In this document: in pieces, positions 45,375 to 54,800 of the stretch
How positions within the stretch are numbered: the stretch's first letter is position 1
Layout: every line of letters starts with the position of its first letter
NCBI GenBank assembly: GCA_900545525.1
Contig: UQZX01000003.1
Location: 62,001-126,000 of the forward strand
Reading direction: 5' to 3'
Origin: an uncultured Prevotella sp.
GTDB lineage: Bacteria; Bacteroidota; Bacteroidia; Bacteroidales; Bacteroidaceae
DNA length: 64,000 nucleotides
Notes under the pieces: model-generated
Databases searched by the model: none
What the model saw: the letters and a program-made list of their open reading frames with translations, nothing else
What the model was told of the DNA's origin: nothing
Position numbers and translations under genes: made by a program

Positions 45375-45382
45375 CAAAGATA
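45375..45382 (-). promoter_or_regulatory. -7 box (TATCTTTG) for the small lipoprotein gene
   Basis: Canonical box 33 bp upstream of the start; a second identical box is at 45441-45448. Confidence 0.45.
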
Positions 45383-45564
45383 ATGCAAACCAAACGCTAT
45401 CAAGCTTGTTTCCTATTGCTGAAGTGCAGTTTATTTTATGCAAAGATATAAAACTTTAATGCAAAAAAATAGCTTCATCATATATATTTATTATTAACAG
45501 CTATTTATTTGTTAAACATTAGTGTATATCATCATGCTCTGCATACCTGTATTCGCATCATTCG

Positions 45565-45909
45565 TTATATATTCCCTTTCTTAAATTCAGAAATAGTCAT
45601 CTCGGCATTAAAACCCATTATCCCCTTGTCTCTTTTCGCAATCTCTTTCAAGACCCTTACTGCTTCTTTTGTCTTAATATGTAATAAGGCGTATGCGGCC
45701 CAAATCCTTAATGATAAATCTTCTGCACTAAGAAAAACTGTTAGTTGTTCTAATTGGTTATTCTTAGTTAAATAGTCAATACTTTCCCTAATTATATCAT
45801 GGCTTCTATTTCCTATTTTATATTTACCGTTCTTTTGGGTCTCACCATGTATGACAGCATGTTTTCTAAATGCTTCCAGTGCTTCTTTTAAACTGTTAAA
45901 TTTAGTCAT
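45565..45909 (-). CDS. DUF2019-like HEAT-type immunity protein, copy 1
   Basis: 114 residues, alpha-helical, with HEAT-like helices (EDLSLRIWAAYALLHIKTKE). The family resemblance is to DUF2019, members of which are found as orphan immunity proteins (from memory). The C-terminus EMTISEFKKGNI is identical to that of the protein at 48138-48479. No signal peptide, so it would act in the cytoplasm against a toxin that reaches it. AT-rich like the whole array. Confidence 0.7.
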   Translation of the reverse strand: MTKFNSLKEALEAFRKHAVIHGETQKNGKYKIGNRSHDIIRESIDYLTKNNQLEQLTVFLSAEDLSLRIWAAYALLHIKTKEAVRVLKEIAKRDKGIMGFNAEMTISEFKKGNI

Positions 45910-45954
45910 AACTGATTCCTTTTAATATTTCAACCTTTTATATATGATTCTTTA

Positions 45955-46688
45955 TTAAACTGTCCTTATAAAAACATCCGCATTTTTAAATGACAGGTCA
46001 ACTATGCGCTTATCCGTAGTTTTCACTGTAACTGTTATTATTCCATTTACTTGTCTGTATTTTAGAATATCACTGATTATTCCCATGTTTTCTTGCCAAT
46101 AACATGTATATCTTATCGGTTCATTCCCCTCTTTATGAATCTTGCTTCTTCCCAAGATTTTATTACTAATATATTTTTGCAGTTATTGTTCTTTTCATTT
46201 TTTACTATAAACTTATCAAATGAAAGTTCCAACCTTTTATTATCATCTGCATAAAAGAATGAATTTATTTTGATATTATCGAAAGAAAGATTGTGTGTGA
46301 ATATTATATCATTTGCTTTTTCTTCATAATTTTCTGATTTAATTTCCACAACTGCATTGTCAAATTGTATTTCGATATATCGATTGTCTATTGTTTCTGC
46401 ATATATTGTACATATTTTTTCTTTCTTTTCATAAAAAGTTAAAAGATTTATAATTCCCATATTGGAATAAAATTTCTCATATCCAGACACGGGAATAATA
46501 CCATTGTTATATCTGCTTCTTGCCGCTTCCCAATCTTTTATCGTAAGTATACTTTTCTTATTTATATATTTGTTTAAACATATATCATAAACATCATCAA
46601 AAAATAATTTAATCCGCCTTTTACGAAAGTCACAGAAAAAACCTTCGACCGGATTGTCCTCAAAGTCATAACCTAAGATTTTTATCAT
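45955..46688 (-). pseudogene. Frameshifted two-domain immunity-like gene
   Basis: The first frame (46688 to 46113, 191 residues) and a second frame (46155 to 45955) overlap. They read as one protein with two similar halves: ILTIKDWEAARSRYNNGIIP...SNMGII in the first, NILVIKSWEEAR then ENMGIISDIL in the second, each followed by a TIDNRYIEI / TTDKRIVDL stretch. One base is missing in a run of four C on the plus strand (46126-46129); a fifth would join the frames. It resembles small immunity proteins (Imm50-like impression, low certainty). Mutation or sequencing error cannot be told apart here. Confidence 0.65.
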
Positions 46689-46744
46689 AATATCTTATCG
46701 TTTGTAATTATATTTATAAATTCTGTTATTTGATAGATCTTTTG

Positions 46745-47221
46745 TTAATCGCCTTCTGTTGGGTTATATCTGTATTCATATATCCCATCATGGAAATCTT
46801 TTTTCGTTACAGTTCGCTTGTCATATAATTTTTTTGCACGTATTTCTTCTATTGAATATTGTGTCGCGACCTGCCATTTAATTGCATATATATAACAAGT
46901 ATCTACTTCCATAAAAGTAAATAAAGGAGCATAAAAAGATATAGTATCCGGCATTGTACGGTAAGGAAGCCACAAAAATACTTTTTCCTCATGTATACAA
47001 ACCCCTGTAGTGTCCTCAGGAAAAATTAAACGACCTATATCCTTGTTATCTTTGCTCCAATATATTCCTTTACCTAAAGAGTCTACCTCTGTTAATTCCA
47101 AAAATAATGTATCCTTTGTACGGTTTCTTATACATAAAGAATTTACCGTATCCATAACACAGGAATTAAGTGCTACTAAGTTTAGTAACATTAAAATTAA
47201 TATTTTGCCGATATTTTTCAT
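46745..47221 (-). CDS. Lipoprotein, immunity-array member
   Basis: 158 residues from ATG at 47221 (MKNIGKILILMLLNLVALNSC), chosen because it opens directly with the signal; the lipobox Cys is at about 21. The mature part is beta-rich (CIRNRTKDTLFLELTEVDSL). No family recognised. As a periplasmic lipoprotein it may neutralise a toxin before entry. A fragment of Rhs repeat DNA lies directly upstream. Confidence 0.6.
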   Translation of the reverse strand: MKNIGKILILMLLNLVALNSCVMDTVNSLCIRNRTKDTLFLELTEVDSLGKGIYWSKDNKDIGRLIFPEDTTGVCIHEEKVFLWLPYRTMPDTISFYAPLFTFMEVDTCYIYAIKWQVATQYSIEEIRAKKLYDKRTVTKKDFHDGIYEYRYNPTEGD

Positions 47222-47352
47222 AACATACAATCAAATAATGGTAATCGATTAAGAACTTTTAAAATTCGTATGTCAAGTTTCATATCAACGTTTATTTTCC
47301 TCGAAAGCAGGTTGCCTGCATTGTTATATGTAGTACGTGTTACAAGCTGCAT
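47218..47352 (-). pseudogene. Rhs/YD-repeat relic
   Basis: A 44-codon frame starts MQLVTRTTYNNAGNLLSRK. This matches the pieces MQLVTSATYDAYGNVL and STGNLLSRK of the large Rhs protein in this window, and the DNA TTTTCCTCGAAAG/GGTTGCCTG is nearly the same as in the intact genes. It then runs into unrelated sequence. It is what remains of an Rhs cassette in the immunity array. Confidence 0.7.
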
Positions 47353-47399
47353 GTATTTCTATTTTAAGATAAATCTATCATATTTGAATATATATGAGT

Positions 47400-47951
47400 C
47401 TATTTTTCCGCATGTCTTTTCTTATATTTGCGTACTGTCGCATCTATTACCGAGTCTCTTGTTTTTCTTTCAAGGCTATCGTCATGATTCAATCCCTTAG
47501 ACTCCCAAAATTTCTTTTCGTGGAACTTTGACATTTTTGCCTTTACATCCAGTTCTACGCATTTCTTATCGAACTCGTTCTTTCTCATTGGTCCCATCAC
47601 CTCTCCAGTTTCCTTGTCTATAATCCAATAGCAATGCTTTATTTCTCTAATCTTAGCAAACTGCAATAACAAGCTGTCTTTTATCTCTTCTTGACACGCA
47701 CTATACCTGTCACCACCATCATAAACCTGATAGGCTATAATATATCTGTCATCATAGTCATAATTCAACACCTGTGGACGTATAATCCAATCACCGTAAA
47801 GACTGTTTTCTGTTTCTTCTTTTATCCTCATAATTGTCCTGTCATCAAGCCACGCGTAACGGTTTCCCAAATCTATGTAAAAAACACCGAGGCATGATGT
47901 CAATATTCCACACAGGATAAAAATCTGCAATGTTATAATTTTTCTCTTCAT
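47400..47951 (-). CDS. Lipoprotein, DUF3997-like
   Basis: 183 residues, lipobox ILTSC with Cys near residue 20. The mature part has LGNRYAWLDDRTIMRI, DWIIRPQVLNYDYDDRYIIA and HCYWIIDKETGEVMGPM, which I associate with DUF3997 (moderate certainty). Members are often found next to polymorphic toxins. The basic tail (KYKKRHAEK) is unusual. Probably an immunity lipoprotein in the periplasm (inference). Confidence 0.6.
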   Translation of the reverse strand: MKRKIITLQIFILCGILTSCLGVFYIDLGNRYAWLDDRTIMRIKEETENSLYGDWIIRPQVLNYDYDDRYIIAYQVYDGGDRYSACQEEIKDSLLLQFAKIREIKHCYWIIDKETGEVMGPMRKNEFDKKCVELDVKAKMSKFHEKKFWESKGLNHDDSLERKTRDSVIDATVRKYKKRHAEK

Positions 47952-48137
47952 TATTATTTGTTGTGATATAAGCCTTTAAATTATAAAGGTATTTCTTGTA
48001 CTGATATTATATATATCCACACATAAGAAGCGACATAAGTTCTCTATTATACTCTTTTTTGACTCTATGTCAGTACCTCCAATCTTGACATTATGGTTAA
48101 AGCTGTCTGCAAATGTGAAGTATATCATGTTTTTAAT

Positions 48138-48479
48138 TTATATATTCCCTTTCTTAAATTCAGAAATAGTCATTTCTGAATTAAGCGAAATAAGACCACT
48201 TTTGCTTCTTTTTATTGCTTTTAATACTTTCATTGCCTCTTTCTCCTTAGTATGTAACAGAGCACATGCCGCCCAATAACGAATATACATATTCTCGTCA
48301 TCGAGAAAAGAAAATAGCATTTCTAACTTATTATTTTTCTCAATAAAAGATATGCATCGGATTATTTTGTCATAGCTCTTATTGCCCAATTTGTAGTTGC
48401 CATTTTCGGTTGACTCACATTGAATGATTGCATGTTGCTTAAACAAAGCGATTGCTTCATCTATTGTTTTTATATGCAT
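48138..48479 (-). CDS. DUF2019-like HEAT-type immunity protein, copy 2
   Basis: 113 residues, paralogue of 45565-45909: same length, same helix pattern (ENMYIRYWAACALLHTKEKE) and identical last 12 residues. The 3' DNA just before the stop is also nearly the same in both (around 45569 and 48139). The first halves differ more, as expected if they bind different toxin variants. Confidence 0.7.
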   Translation of the reverse strand: MHIKTIDEAIALFKQHAIIQCESTENGNYKLGNKSYDKIIRCISFIEKNNKLEMLFSFLDDENMYIRYWAACALLHTKEKEAMKVLKAIKRSKSGLISLNSEMTISEFKKGNI

Positions 48480-48612
48480 AACATTTAAATATTATTTAAT
48501 TCCGCCAACGGATATTTATTATATCCAACAGAAAAGAGAGTATAAAAGTCTATTGAAAATGTAATTCATTTTATTATTGTCTTTATTTAATAAATACATA
48601 TATCATTTCTCT

Positions 48613-49266
48613 TTACTTCTTACGTTTCTTTTGCTCCGTTTTCCATTTCTTCCAATCTTCCTCATTATCCCAAAGCCACTTCTGTTTCTTTAAAGACCTG
48701 TTTATACGCTGCATATCAAGTTCTTCCGTTTGTTCGTTTATCGGGTAAAAGACATATTCGCCAAGATTTCTTTGAATTCCCCTAATAATATCAAAAGCCA
48801 TCAATCTCTCATATCCTTCTATTTTATATCTATGTTTATTCACACACCAAAACCATTGATTCAAGAAAAAAGTATTCGCATAAATTGTATCATTAACCAC
48901 TTTATATATACCATGTTTAGAAACAAAAGTACTTTCTTTGTTTATATACTTGTAAAGATTGTTTGTTATATCGCTCTCGGTCTTATAATCTTCACCATGA
49001 GAAAGATAAAAATCAAGCAATGTTCCGTCTCTTAAGAACATGATACAGTGTCTGGAATAACTGTTGTTATCTGGTATTAAAGGACGGTTATCTTTGTTCG
49101 TGTAAAACCCTTTGGTATTTATAAACTGTCCGATATTAATATCCTTACCTGAGTATTTTACAGCAGTTATCTGTTTCGCTTCTTTCTTAGTATTAAACAA
49201 AATAAACCCTGACCAACAAGAACTAAGAGCCAATATCGATATTACAAAAACAATTAATCTTTTCAT
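48613..49266 (-). CDS. Lipoprotein, candidate immunity to the toxin-23-like tip
   Basis: 217 residues from ATG at 49266 (MKRLIVFVISILALSSCW), with a lipobox Cys at 17; the longer frame from 49317 would overlap the toxin gene and hide the signal peptide. It starts 11 bp after the orphan Rhs/toxin gene, the usual place of the cognate immunity gene. The mature part is basic at the end (WKTEQKKRKK). It probably sits in the periplasm and blocks the toxin before or during uptake (inference). Confidence 0.7.
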   Translation of the reverse strand: MKRLIVFVISILALSSCWSGFILFNTKKEAKQITAVKYSGKDINIGQFINTKGFYTNKDNRPLIPDNNSYSRHCIMFLRDGTLLDFYLSHGEDYKTESDITNNLYKYINKESTFVSKHGIYKVVNDTIYANTFFLNQWFWCVNKHRYKIEGYERLMAFDIIRGIQRNLGEYVFYPINEQTEELDMQRINRSLKKQKWLWDNEEDWKKWKTEQKKRKK

Positions 49267-49277
49267 AAACCTAATAT

Positions 49278-51254
49278 TTAGTAATTCCATAATGTAAAAG
49301 GATTGGAGGTTCCACAATAATAAAACACACCTTGCTCAAACAAGCTATAATCAAGAAAAAATGGAGTAGGCGATATATATTTATGAACAAAGTTTTGTGT
49401 AAGACTCTGAATATAAGTATGACTGAAGCCTAATTTATAAGACATATTTCTTCGCCTATATCCAACCCATATTGGTGCAGAATATACTTTACCATTAATC
49501 CAAGCCTTATTTTTTCCAATAAGTTTATCTTTACCATCAAATTCTCCTCCAGAGCTTTCCTCTTTACCCCAATTTGTATCAACATAAGTCCCGATAGAGA
49601 ATTTACCAATAGTAAGTTCCGCTGCGCTTGTACGCCAACGATCATTAGCGTCTCCCCATAAATCATTAAAAAGGCAGAATGACACATTGCCAGCCTTAAG
49701 TCCTAAATGTCCAAGCTTTTGCCCGTCAATATCCTGTCCGTGGAATTTTCCACTTTCGTAAGTAGTGATGCCATAGCTTGCACCATATCCCTTGTATGAA
49801 GCACCTACATTCCAACCGCCATAATTACTTCCCATTCCTATTCCTGTTTGAATAGAAAAATCACCACTTGTATAGCCCATGCCCAAACCGGCACCAAAAG
49901 AGAAGCCTCCTGTGCCAAAGCCTATAGAAGGTGACATTGAAAAACTAAAATGTTTTGTAACAGGAAAATTTACAGACGGCATAAAAGTATTTAAGAATGT
50001 ATTTAAACCAGCCAGCATGCCATTTTGTACTGTAGTAGACGATATCACACCAGTAGACATTCCTGCCGTATTAAAACCAATCCATGAAGAAACGGCAGAA
50101 TATATTCCACTCTTGACTGAATCCCAGCCCCAATGTCCTGATTGCAAACCATTGGAAACATAACCGGTCACAAAACTGACTCCTGCAATGAACAAATCAT
50201 CTATGCCAAACCATTCCCCGCTCGGGTCCGTATATTTCAGCGGGTTGTTCAGACAGTACGAATAGCGGTTGAAGTTCTGGCTGTTGTCAGGCATCTGCAC
50301 AAAGTTGTCAGGGCTGAGGAAGCGCCCGAGGTCTGGGTCGTAAAGACGTCCGTTCATGTTTATCAGGTTGAAACGGGGCAGCATCTCATGACCGCAATAG
50401 CCGCGTTTCAGACCTATCTTATTAAGTGCGACACTCTGTTTGCCCCACGCGTCGTATGATGCCTCGAACACCTTGCTGCCGTCTGCGTCCACGACTGCCA
50501 GTATGCTGCCGAGGTTGTCGGTAAAGGCAACGTATGGCTTGAACACACCGTCCTGCTTTATCACAACCGTATTGCCGTCAAGATAGTAGTACTCGCGCGT
50601 CACGCCGTGGTCCGTCACCTTCTCATAATCACCGGCATAGACCGTGCTTGATATCACCCTGCCGTTGTTTGACAGTGACGAATACCAGCGCCCGCCGTCA
50701 GGACCGTATAGAAAGTCCATGATGTATGGGCGGGTTATAACCTCCCCTAAAACGTCCCAGTTGTTGCCCGGACGGCTGATACCGCCCATTGTGCTTAGCG
50801 TTCTCGGTCCTATCGGATCTGCACCAAGGGTCATGGTGTCCTTTAAAAGCTCATTACCTGTTTCAAGGTTTGACAGCATGCTGAAGTTTATGCGCTTTAT
50901 CTTTCCAATATCATTGTATGTGGTGCCAAGCGGTCCTTCGGGTATTTTATTGCCGGTATTCTCCACGGCTGTCACGGCATGCGGCTTGTATGAGGCGTCA
51001 TATTCATAGTTTCCTATGCCCGTCTTATTCAGGATGTTGCCATTGGGAGCATATACCATGCCCATGGTCTCTTCTCCACCGATGCTTACGGACACGAGGC
51101 GGTCAAGGCTGTCATAGCCGAATGTCTCCTCCGCACTGCTGTTCCTTTTCCTCGAAAGAAGGTTGCCTGTGCTTCCTTCGTAGTTCAGGCTGACTGCCTC
51201 GAACATGTTATTTACTGTCAATCTTCCTATGAGATGAGCCATATTGTCAGCCAA
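49278..51254 (-). CDS. Orphan Rhs core with toxin-23-like C-terminus
   Basis: 658 residues. The first 21 residues are a new junction, then comes an Rhs/YD core identical to the one in the large protein, ending LYDPDLGRFLSPDNFV, NRYSYCLNNPLKYTDPSGE. After PSGE-WFGIDD the sequence is unrelated to the large protein: a Gly-rich stretch, then SFSMSPSIGFGTGGFSFGAG, WRTSAAELTIGKFSIGTY and VGYRRRNMSYKLGFSHTY, which I recognise as the 'polymorphic toxin type 23' domain (from memory). It has no signal peptide, so it is probably a donor cassette or silent tip rather than a secreted toxin by itself. Confidence 0.8.
   Translation of the reverse strand: MADNMAHLIGRLTVNNMFEAVSLNYEGSTGNLLSRKRNSSAEETFGYDSLDRLVSVSIGGEETMGMVYAPNGNILNKTGIGNYEYDASYKPHAVTAVENTGNKIPEGPLGTTYNDIGKIKRINFSMLSNLETGNELLKDTMTLGADPIGPRTLSTMGGISRPGNNWDVLGEVITRPYIMDFLYGPDGGRWYSSLSNNGRVISSTVYAGDYEKVTDHGVTREYYYLDGNTVVIKQDGVFKPYVAFTDNLGSILAVVDADGSKVFEASYDAWGKQSVALNKIGLKRGYCGHEMLPRFNLINMNGRLYDPDLGRFLSPDNFVQMPDNSQNFNRYSYCLNNPLKYTDPSGEWFGIDDLFIAGVSFVTGYVSNGLQSGHWGWDSVKSGIYSAVSSWIGFNTAGMSTGVISSTTVQNGMLAGLNTFLNTFMPSVNFPVTKHFSFSMSPSIGFGTGGFSFGAGLGMGYTSGDFSIQTGIGMGSNYGGWNVGASYKGYGASYGITTYESGKFHGQDIDGQKLGHLGLKAGNVSFCLFNDLWGDANDRWRTSAAELTIGKFSIGTYVDTNWGKEESSGGEFDGKDKLIGKNKAWINGKVYSAPIWVGYRRRNMSYKLGFSHTYIQSLTQNFVHKYISPTPFFLDYSLFEQGVFYYCGTSNPFTLWNY
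50216..51191. repeat. 976-bp direct repeat, copy in the orphan Rhs gene
   Basis: Partner of 52783-53758. The near-identity suggests recent duplication or ongoing gene conversion, which would let the orphan tip be swapped onto the secreted protein. Confidence 0.85.
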
Positions 51255-51274
51255 TATTTAAAGAACATTTTAAA

Positions 51275-51334
51275 TTATTTGTCTATCTCCACACAGAAGA
51301 TGTTGCCGATTCTTGTTACTATTCGTTTTGCCAT
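51275..51334 (-). pseudogene. 19-codon fragment of the neighbouring immunity gene
   Basis: It encodes MAKRIVTRIGNIFCVEIDK and then stops. The first 18 codons repeat the 5' end of the immunity gene at 51343-51831 with two or three base changes. It lies 8 bp downstream of that gene and 20 bp upstream of the orphan Rhs gene, so it marks a recombination joint. Confidence 0.75.
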
Positions 51335-51342
51335 ATTATATA

Positions 51343-51831
51343 TTATTCCAATTCATGCCCGACAAACTTTCCAGTCTTAATTTTACTTTCTATTTGAAAA
51401 GCAGGATAAACATATCCTATATCCAAATGTCTGTATTCATCCGTCATTTCGCCTATCCGTACGTACTCTTGGTTTATATACCAAACATACCAATTATATG
51501 ACTTTGTCATATTAACAATATGTATCTCACTATAAAGTCTGAACATAATACCGTCAGTATTTCCTACATTTTTATGTGTTCCTACCTTATACCATGTGTT
51601 TTCACGTATTCCTGCACTTAGCACAGTATGCGCATAGAAATCCACCTCGTCATCTACTATTATATCCATATCCGGTTTCCAATCGATAGGATATTTCCTC
51701 TTAAAAGCTCGAATTACAGAGCTGTTAAGCTGTGACATGTCATTTGCCACATACTGAAAGAACTTCTTGTACTCACTGTCTATCTCCACACAGAAGATAT
51801 TCCCGATTCTTGTTACTATTCGTTTTGCCAT
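51343..51831 (-). CDS. Candidate immunity protein to the GIY-YIG-like toxin
   Basis: 162 residues, no signal peptide, beta-rich with many aromatics (KKFFQYVANDMSQLNSSVIR, SYNWYVWYINQEYVRIGEM). It starts 4 bp after the stop of the 2168-residue Rhs protein, the position of a cognate cytoplasmic immunity gene. Similar proteins beginning MAKRIVTRIGNIFCVEID are common in Bacteroides next to Rhs genes (from memory). The pairing with this toxin is inferred from position only. Confidence 0.7.
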   Translation of the reverse strand: MAKRIVTRIGNIFCVEIDSEYKKFFQYVANDMSQLNSSVIRAFKRKYPIDWKPDMDIIVDDEVDFYAHTVLSAGIRENTWYKVGTHKNVGNTDGIMFRLYSEIHIVNMTKSYNWYVWYINQEYVRIGEMTDEYRHLDIGYVYPAFQIESKIKTGKFVGHELE

Positions 51832-51835
51832 GATT

Positions 51836-54800
51836 TTATTTGTTTTTTATACCGTATTTATTCCAATTGAGAGGTGATATGGAATTTCTTATATTAAATA
51901 ATATACCATTATTTTTGCCCAATCCATACATATTGATTAAGTTTTGTTCTATAATCCTTGATTGTATTCTACTGAGCTTTCCTGTACCATCTATTGTTTT
52001 ATATTGCAATTTTGAACGATTTGTTCCAGATTTCAAGTGCTCATTAAATCTGATTTGTGGGTCTCGTTCTGTTATTCCGACATACCTTACATTACCATCC
52101 GCATCTCTTCCTACATAGACACTGTTGGTACCGGAGCCAGTTGGAGTTTGGAGAGAATTTAATGTTTCTTTGGCTACATTTTCAGGTAAGCCGTAATTAC
52201 TTGATTTATTGGATGAACTTTGTTCCTTTTCATTTTGGACTTGCTTCACTCCAGTTGCAAATCCACTCATTGCACCTGTTAAAAATCCCATTCCGGCACT
52301 TTCTAATCCAGCTCCAAATGCAGAACTTAAGTCAAAACCGTTTCCATTGATAAGGCTGAAGCCTGTTCCTAATGCAAAACCTGTGGCTGCATTGCACAAT
52401 GAATTATATGTAACATTTTTTAAAACTGTATTTGAAATACTTGATGTAAGGTTTTCTAAAGGTTTGGACAACATGTTACCAAGTTGCCCACCTAAGTAAG
52501 ACGTCAATAAAGCCGTACTTCCCGACATACCAACCTGTCCCCAGTCTATATTATTCCAACCATTATTAAATCCTTGGTTTAGAATACTGTTTCCTACACC
52601 AACTATGATAGCACTTACACCAACCTGTCCTAATAATGCACATCCACCGGCAAGTGCTCCAGTCGCAAATAAAGCAACACCGTGTCCGACGTTCTTTACA
52701 TTTCCTTCAATTAAATTAATAGTCAGATTAATGGCTCCTCCTAAAATACAGGCAAACACGACATCGTCTATTCCGAATGCCTCCCCGCTCGGGTCCGTAT
52801 ATTTCAGCGGGTTGTTGAGACAGTACGAATAGCGGTTGAAGTTCTGGCTGTTGTCTGGCATCTGCACAAAGTTGTCAGGGCTGAGGAAGCGCCCGAGGTC
52901 TGGGTCGTAAAGACGTCCGTTCATGTTTATCAGGTTGAAACGGGGCAGCATCTCATGACCGCAATAGCCGCGTTTCAGACCTATCTTATTAAGTGCGACA
53001 CTCTGTTTGCCCCACGCGTCGTATGATGCCTCGAACACCTTGCTGCCGTCTGCGTCCACGACTGCCAGTATGCTGCCGAGGTTGTCGGTAAAGGCAACGT
53101 ATGGCTTGAACACACCGTCCTGCTTTATCACAACCGTATTGCCGTCAAGATAGTAGTACTCGCGCGTCACGCCGTGGTCCGTCACCTTCTCATAATCACC
53201 GGCATAGACCGTGCTTGATATCACCCTGCCGTTGTTTGACAGTGACGAATACCAGCGCCCGCCGTCAGGACCGTATAGAAAGTCCATGATGTATGGGCGG
53301 GTTATAACCTCCCCTAAAACGTCCCAGTTGTTGCCCGGACGGCTGATACCGCCCATTGTGCTTAGCGTTCTCGGTCCTATCGGATCTGCACCAAGGGTCA
53401 TGGTGTCCTTTAAAAGCTCATTACCTGTTTCAAGGTTTGACAGCATGCTGAAGTTTATGCGCTTTATCTTTCCAATATCATTGTATGTGGTGCCAAGCGG
53501 TCCTTCGGGTATTTTATTGCCGGTATTCTCCACGGCTGTCACGGCATGCGGCTTGTATGAGGCGTCATATTCATAGTTTCCTATGCCCGTCTTATTCAGG
53601 ATGTTGCCATTGGGAGCATATACCATGCCCATGGTCTCTTCTCCACCGATGCTTACGGACACGAGGCGGTCAAGGCTGTCATAGCCGAATGTCTCCTCCG
53701 CACTGCTGTTCCTTTTCCTCGAAAGAAGGTTGCCTGTGCTTCCTTCGTAGTTCAGGCTAAGTGCTTCGAGCGTGTCGGTGCCGCACAGAAGGCTGCGCCT
53801 GCACATGAACCCGCGCTCATCGCGGGTGTCGGTTGCCTTCAAGCCTCCCATGAACGATGTGATATATGAAAGCCCGTCATAGTCGTCAACACTGCACAGC
53901 GCGCTGTCGTTTGCCAGCACCTGTGTCCTGAAACCAAACTCATCGTACACATATCTTACCTCCAGCCCTCCCGGATAAGATGTCTTTTCGAGAAGATTGT
54001 CGCTGTTGTATGTATGGCTGAACGTATATGTACCCTGATTCTTGATGTTGCGTTGTTCTTCCACAACACGTCCATAACTGTCGTATGTGTATTCAACAGA
54101 GTTGCCTCCAGTCTCTTTCCTGATAATCCGCTGCGCTCCGAAGCCAGATGTGCCGTAAGTGTATGTGGTGGTTATGTCACCTGCCACAGACGATATTACG
54201 CGCCCCGACGCATCAAAACTGTATGCAGTCTCGACATCCCTGCCGTCTCTCTCGGTCAGCAGCCTGCCGTCGGCGGCGTATGTATATGTTGACGTGCCGG
54301 CATCAGGGTCTGTAAGCGAGGTCTTGTTTCCGGCGGCATCATACGTCATTGTCACCTCAGTGCCGTTGGTGCTGACACTCTCGGGCTTGCCGATCGACGA
54401 GTATCTGTATTCCACCTCCGATATGGGGTCGGAAGAAGACGTAATGTTGCCCCAGGCATCGTATGTCTTTGTATATCCCCGTCCGGCAACGGTGCATACC
54501 ACGCTGCGGTTGCCGTAGCCGTATTCCGCCGTCTTTCCCGTGCTCGATGTGGATGTCAATATGCGCCCACGTTCATCGTATGTAAAATCTTCGGTTACAG
54601 TCAGATTGCCCGTCTTGCCTACAGTCCGCGAGACGTTGCCTTTCTTGTCGTATATTGTCCTTTTTCTGATATTCACATACTTCTCGCCAATAGACTGTAC
54701 ACAAGTCTCGCGTGAGCATTCGTCGTACCATGTGTTCACCCATGGCTTTGACGTAGACGTCTCGCCGATGCAGTATCTGAAATCATAGCTCTTTCCCCAC

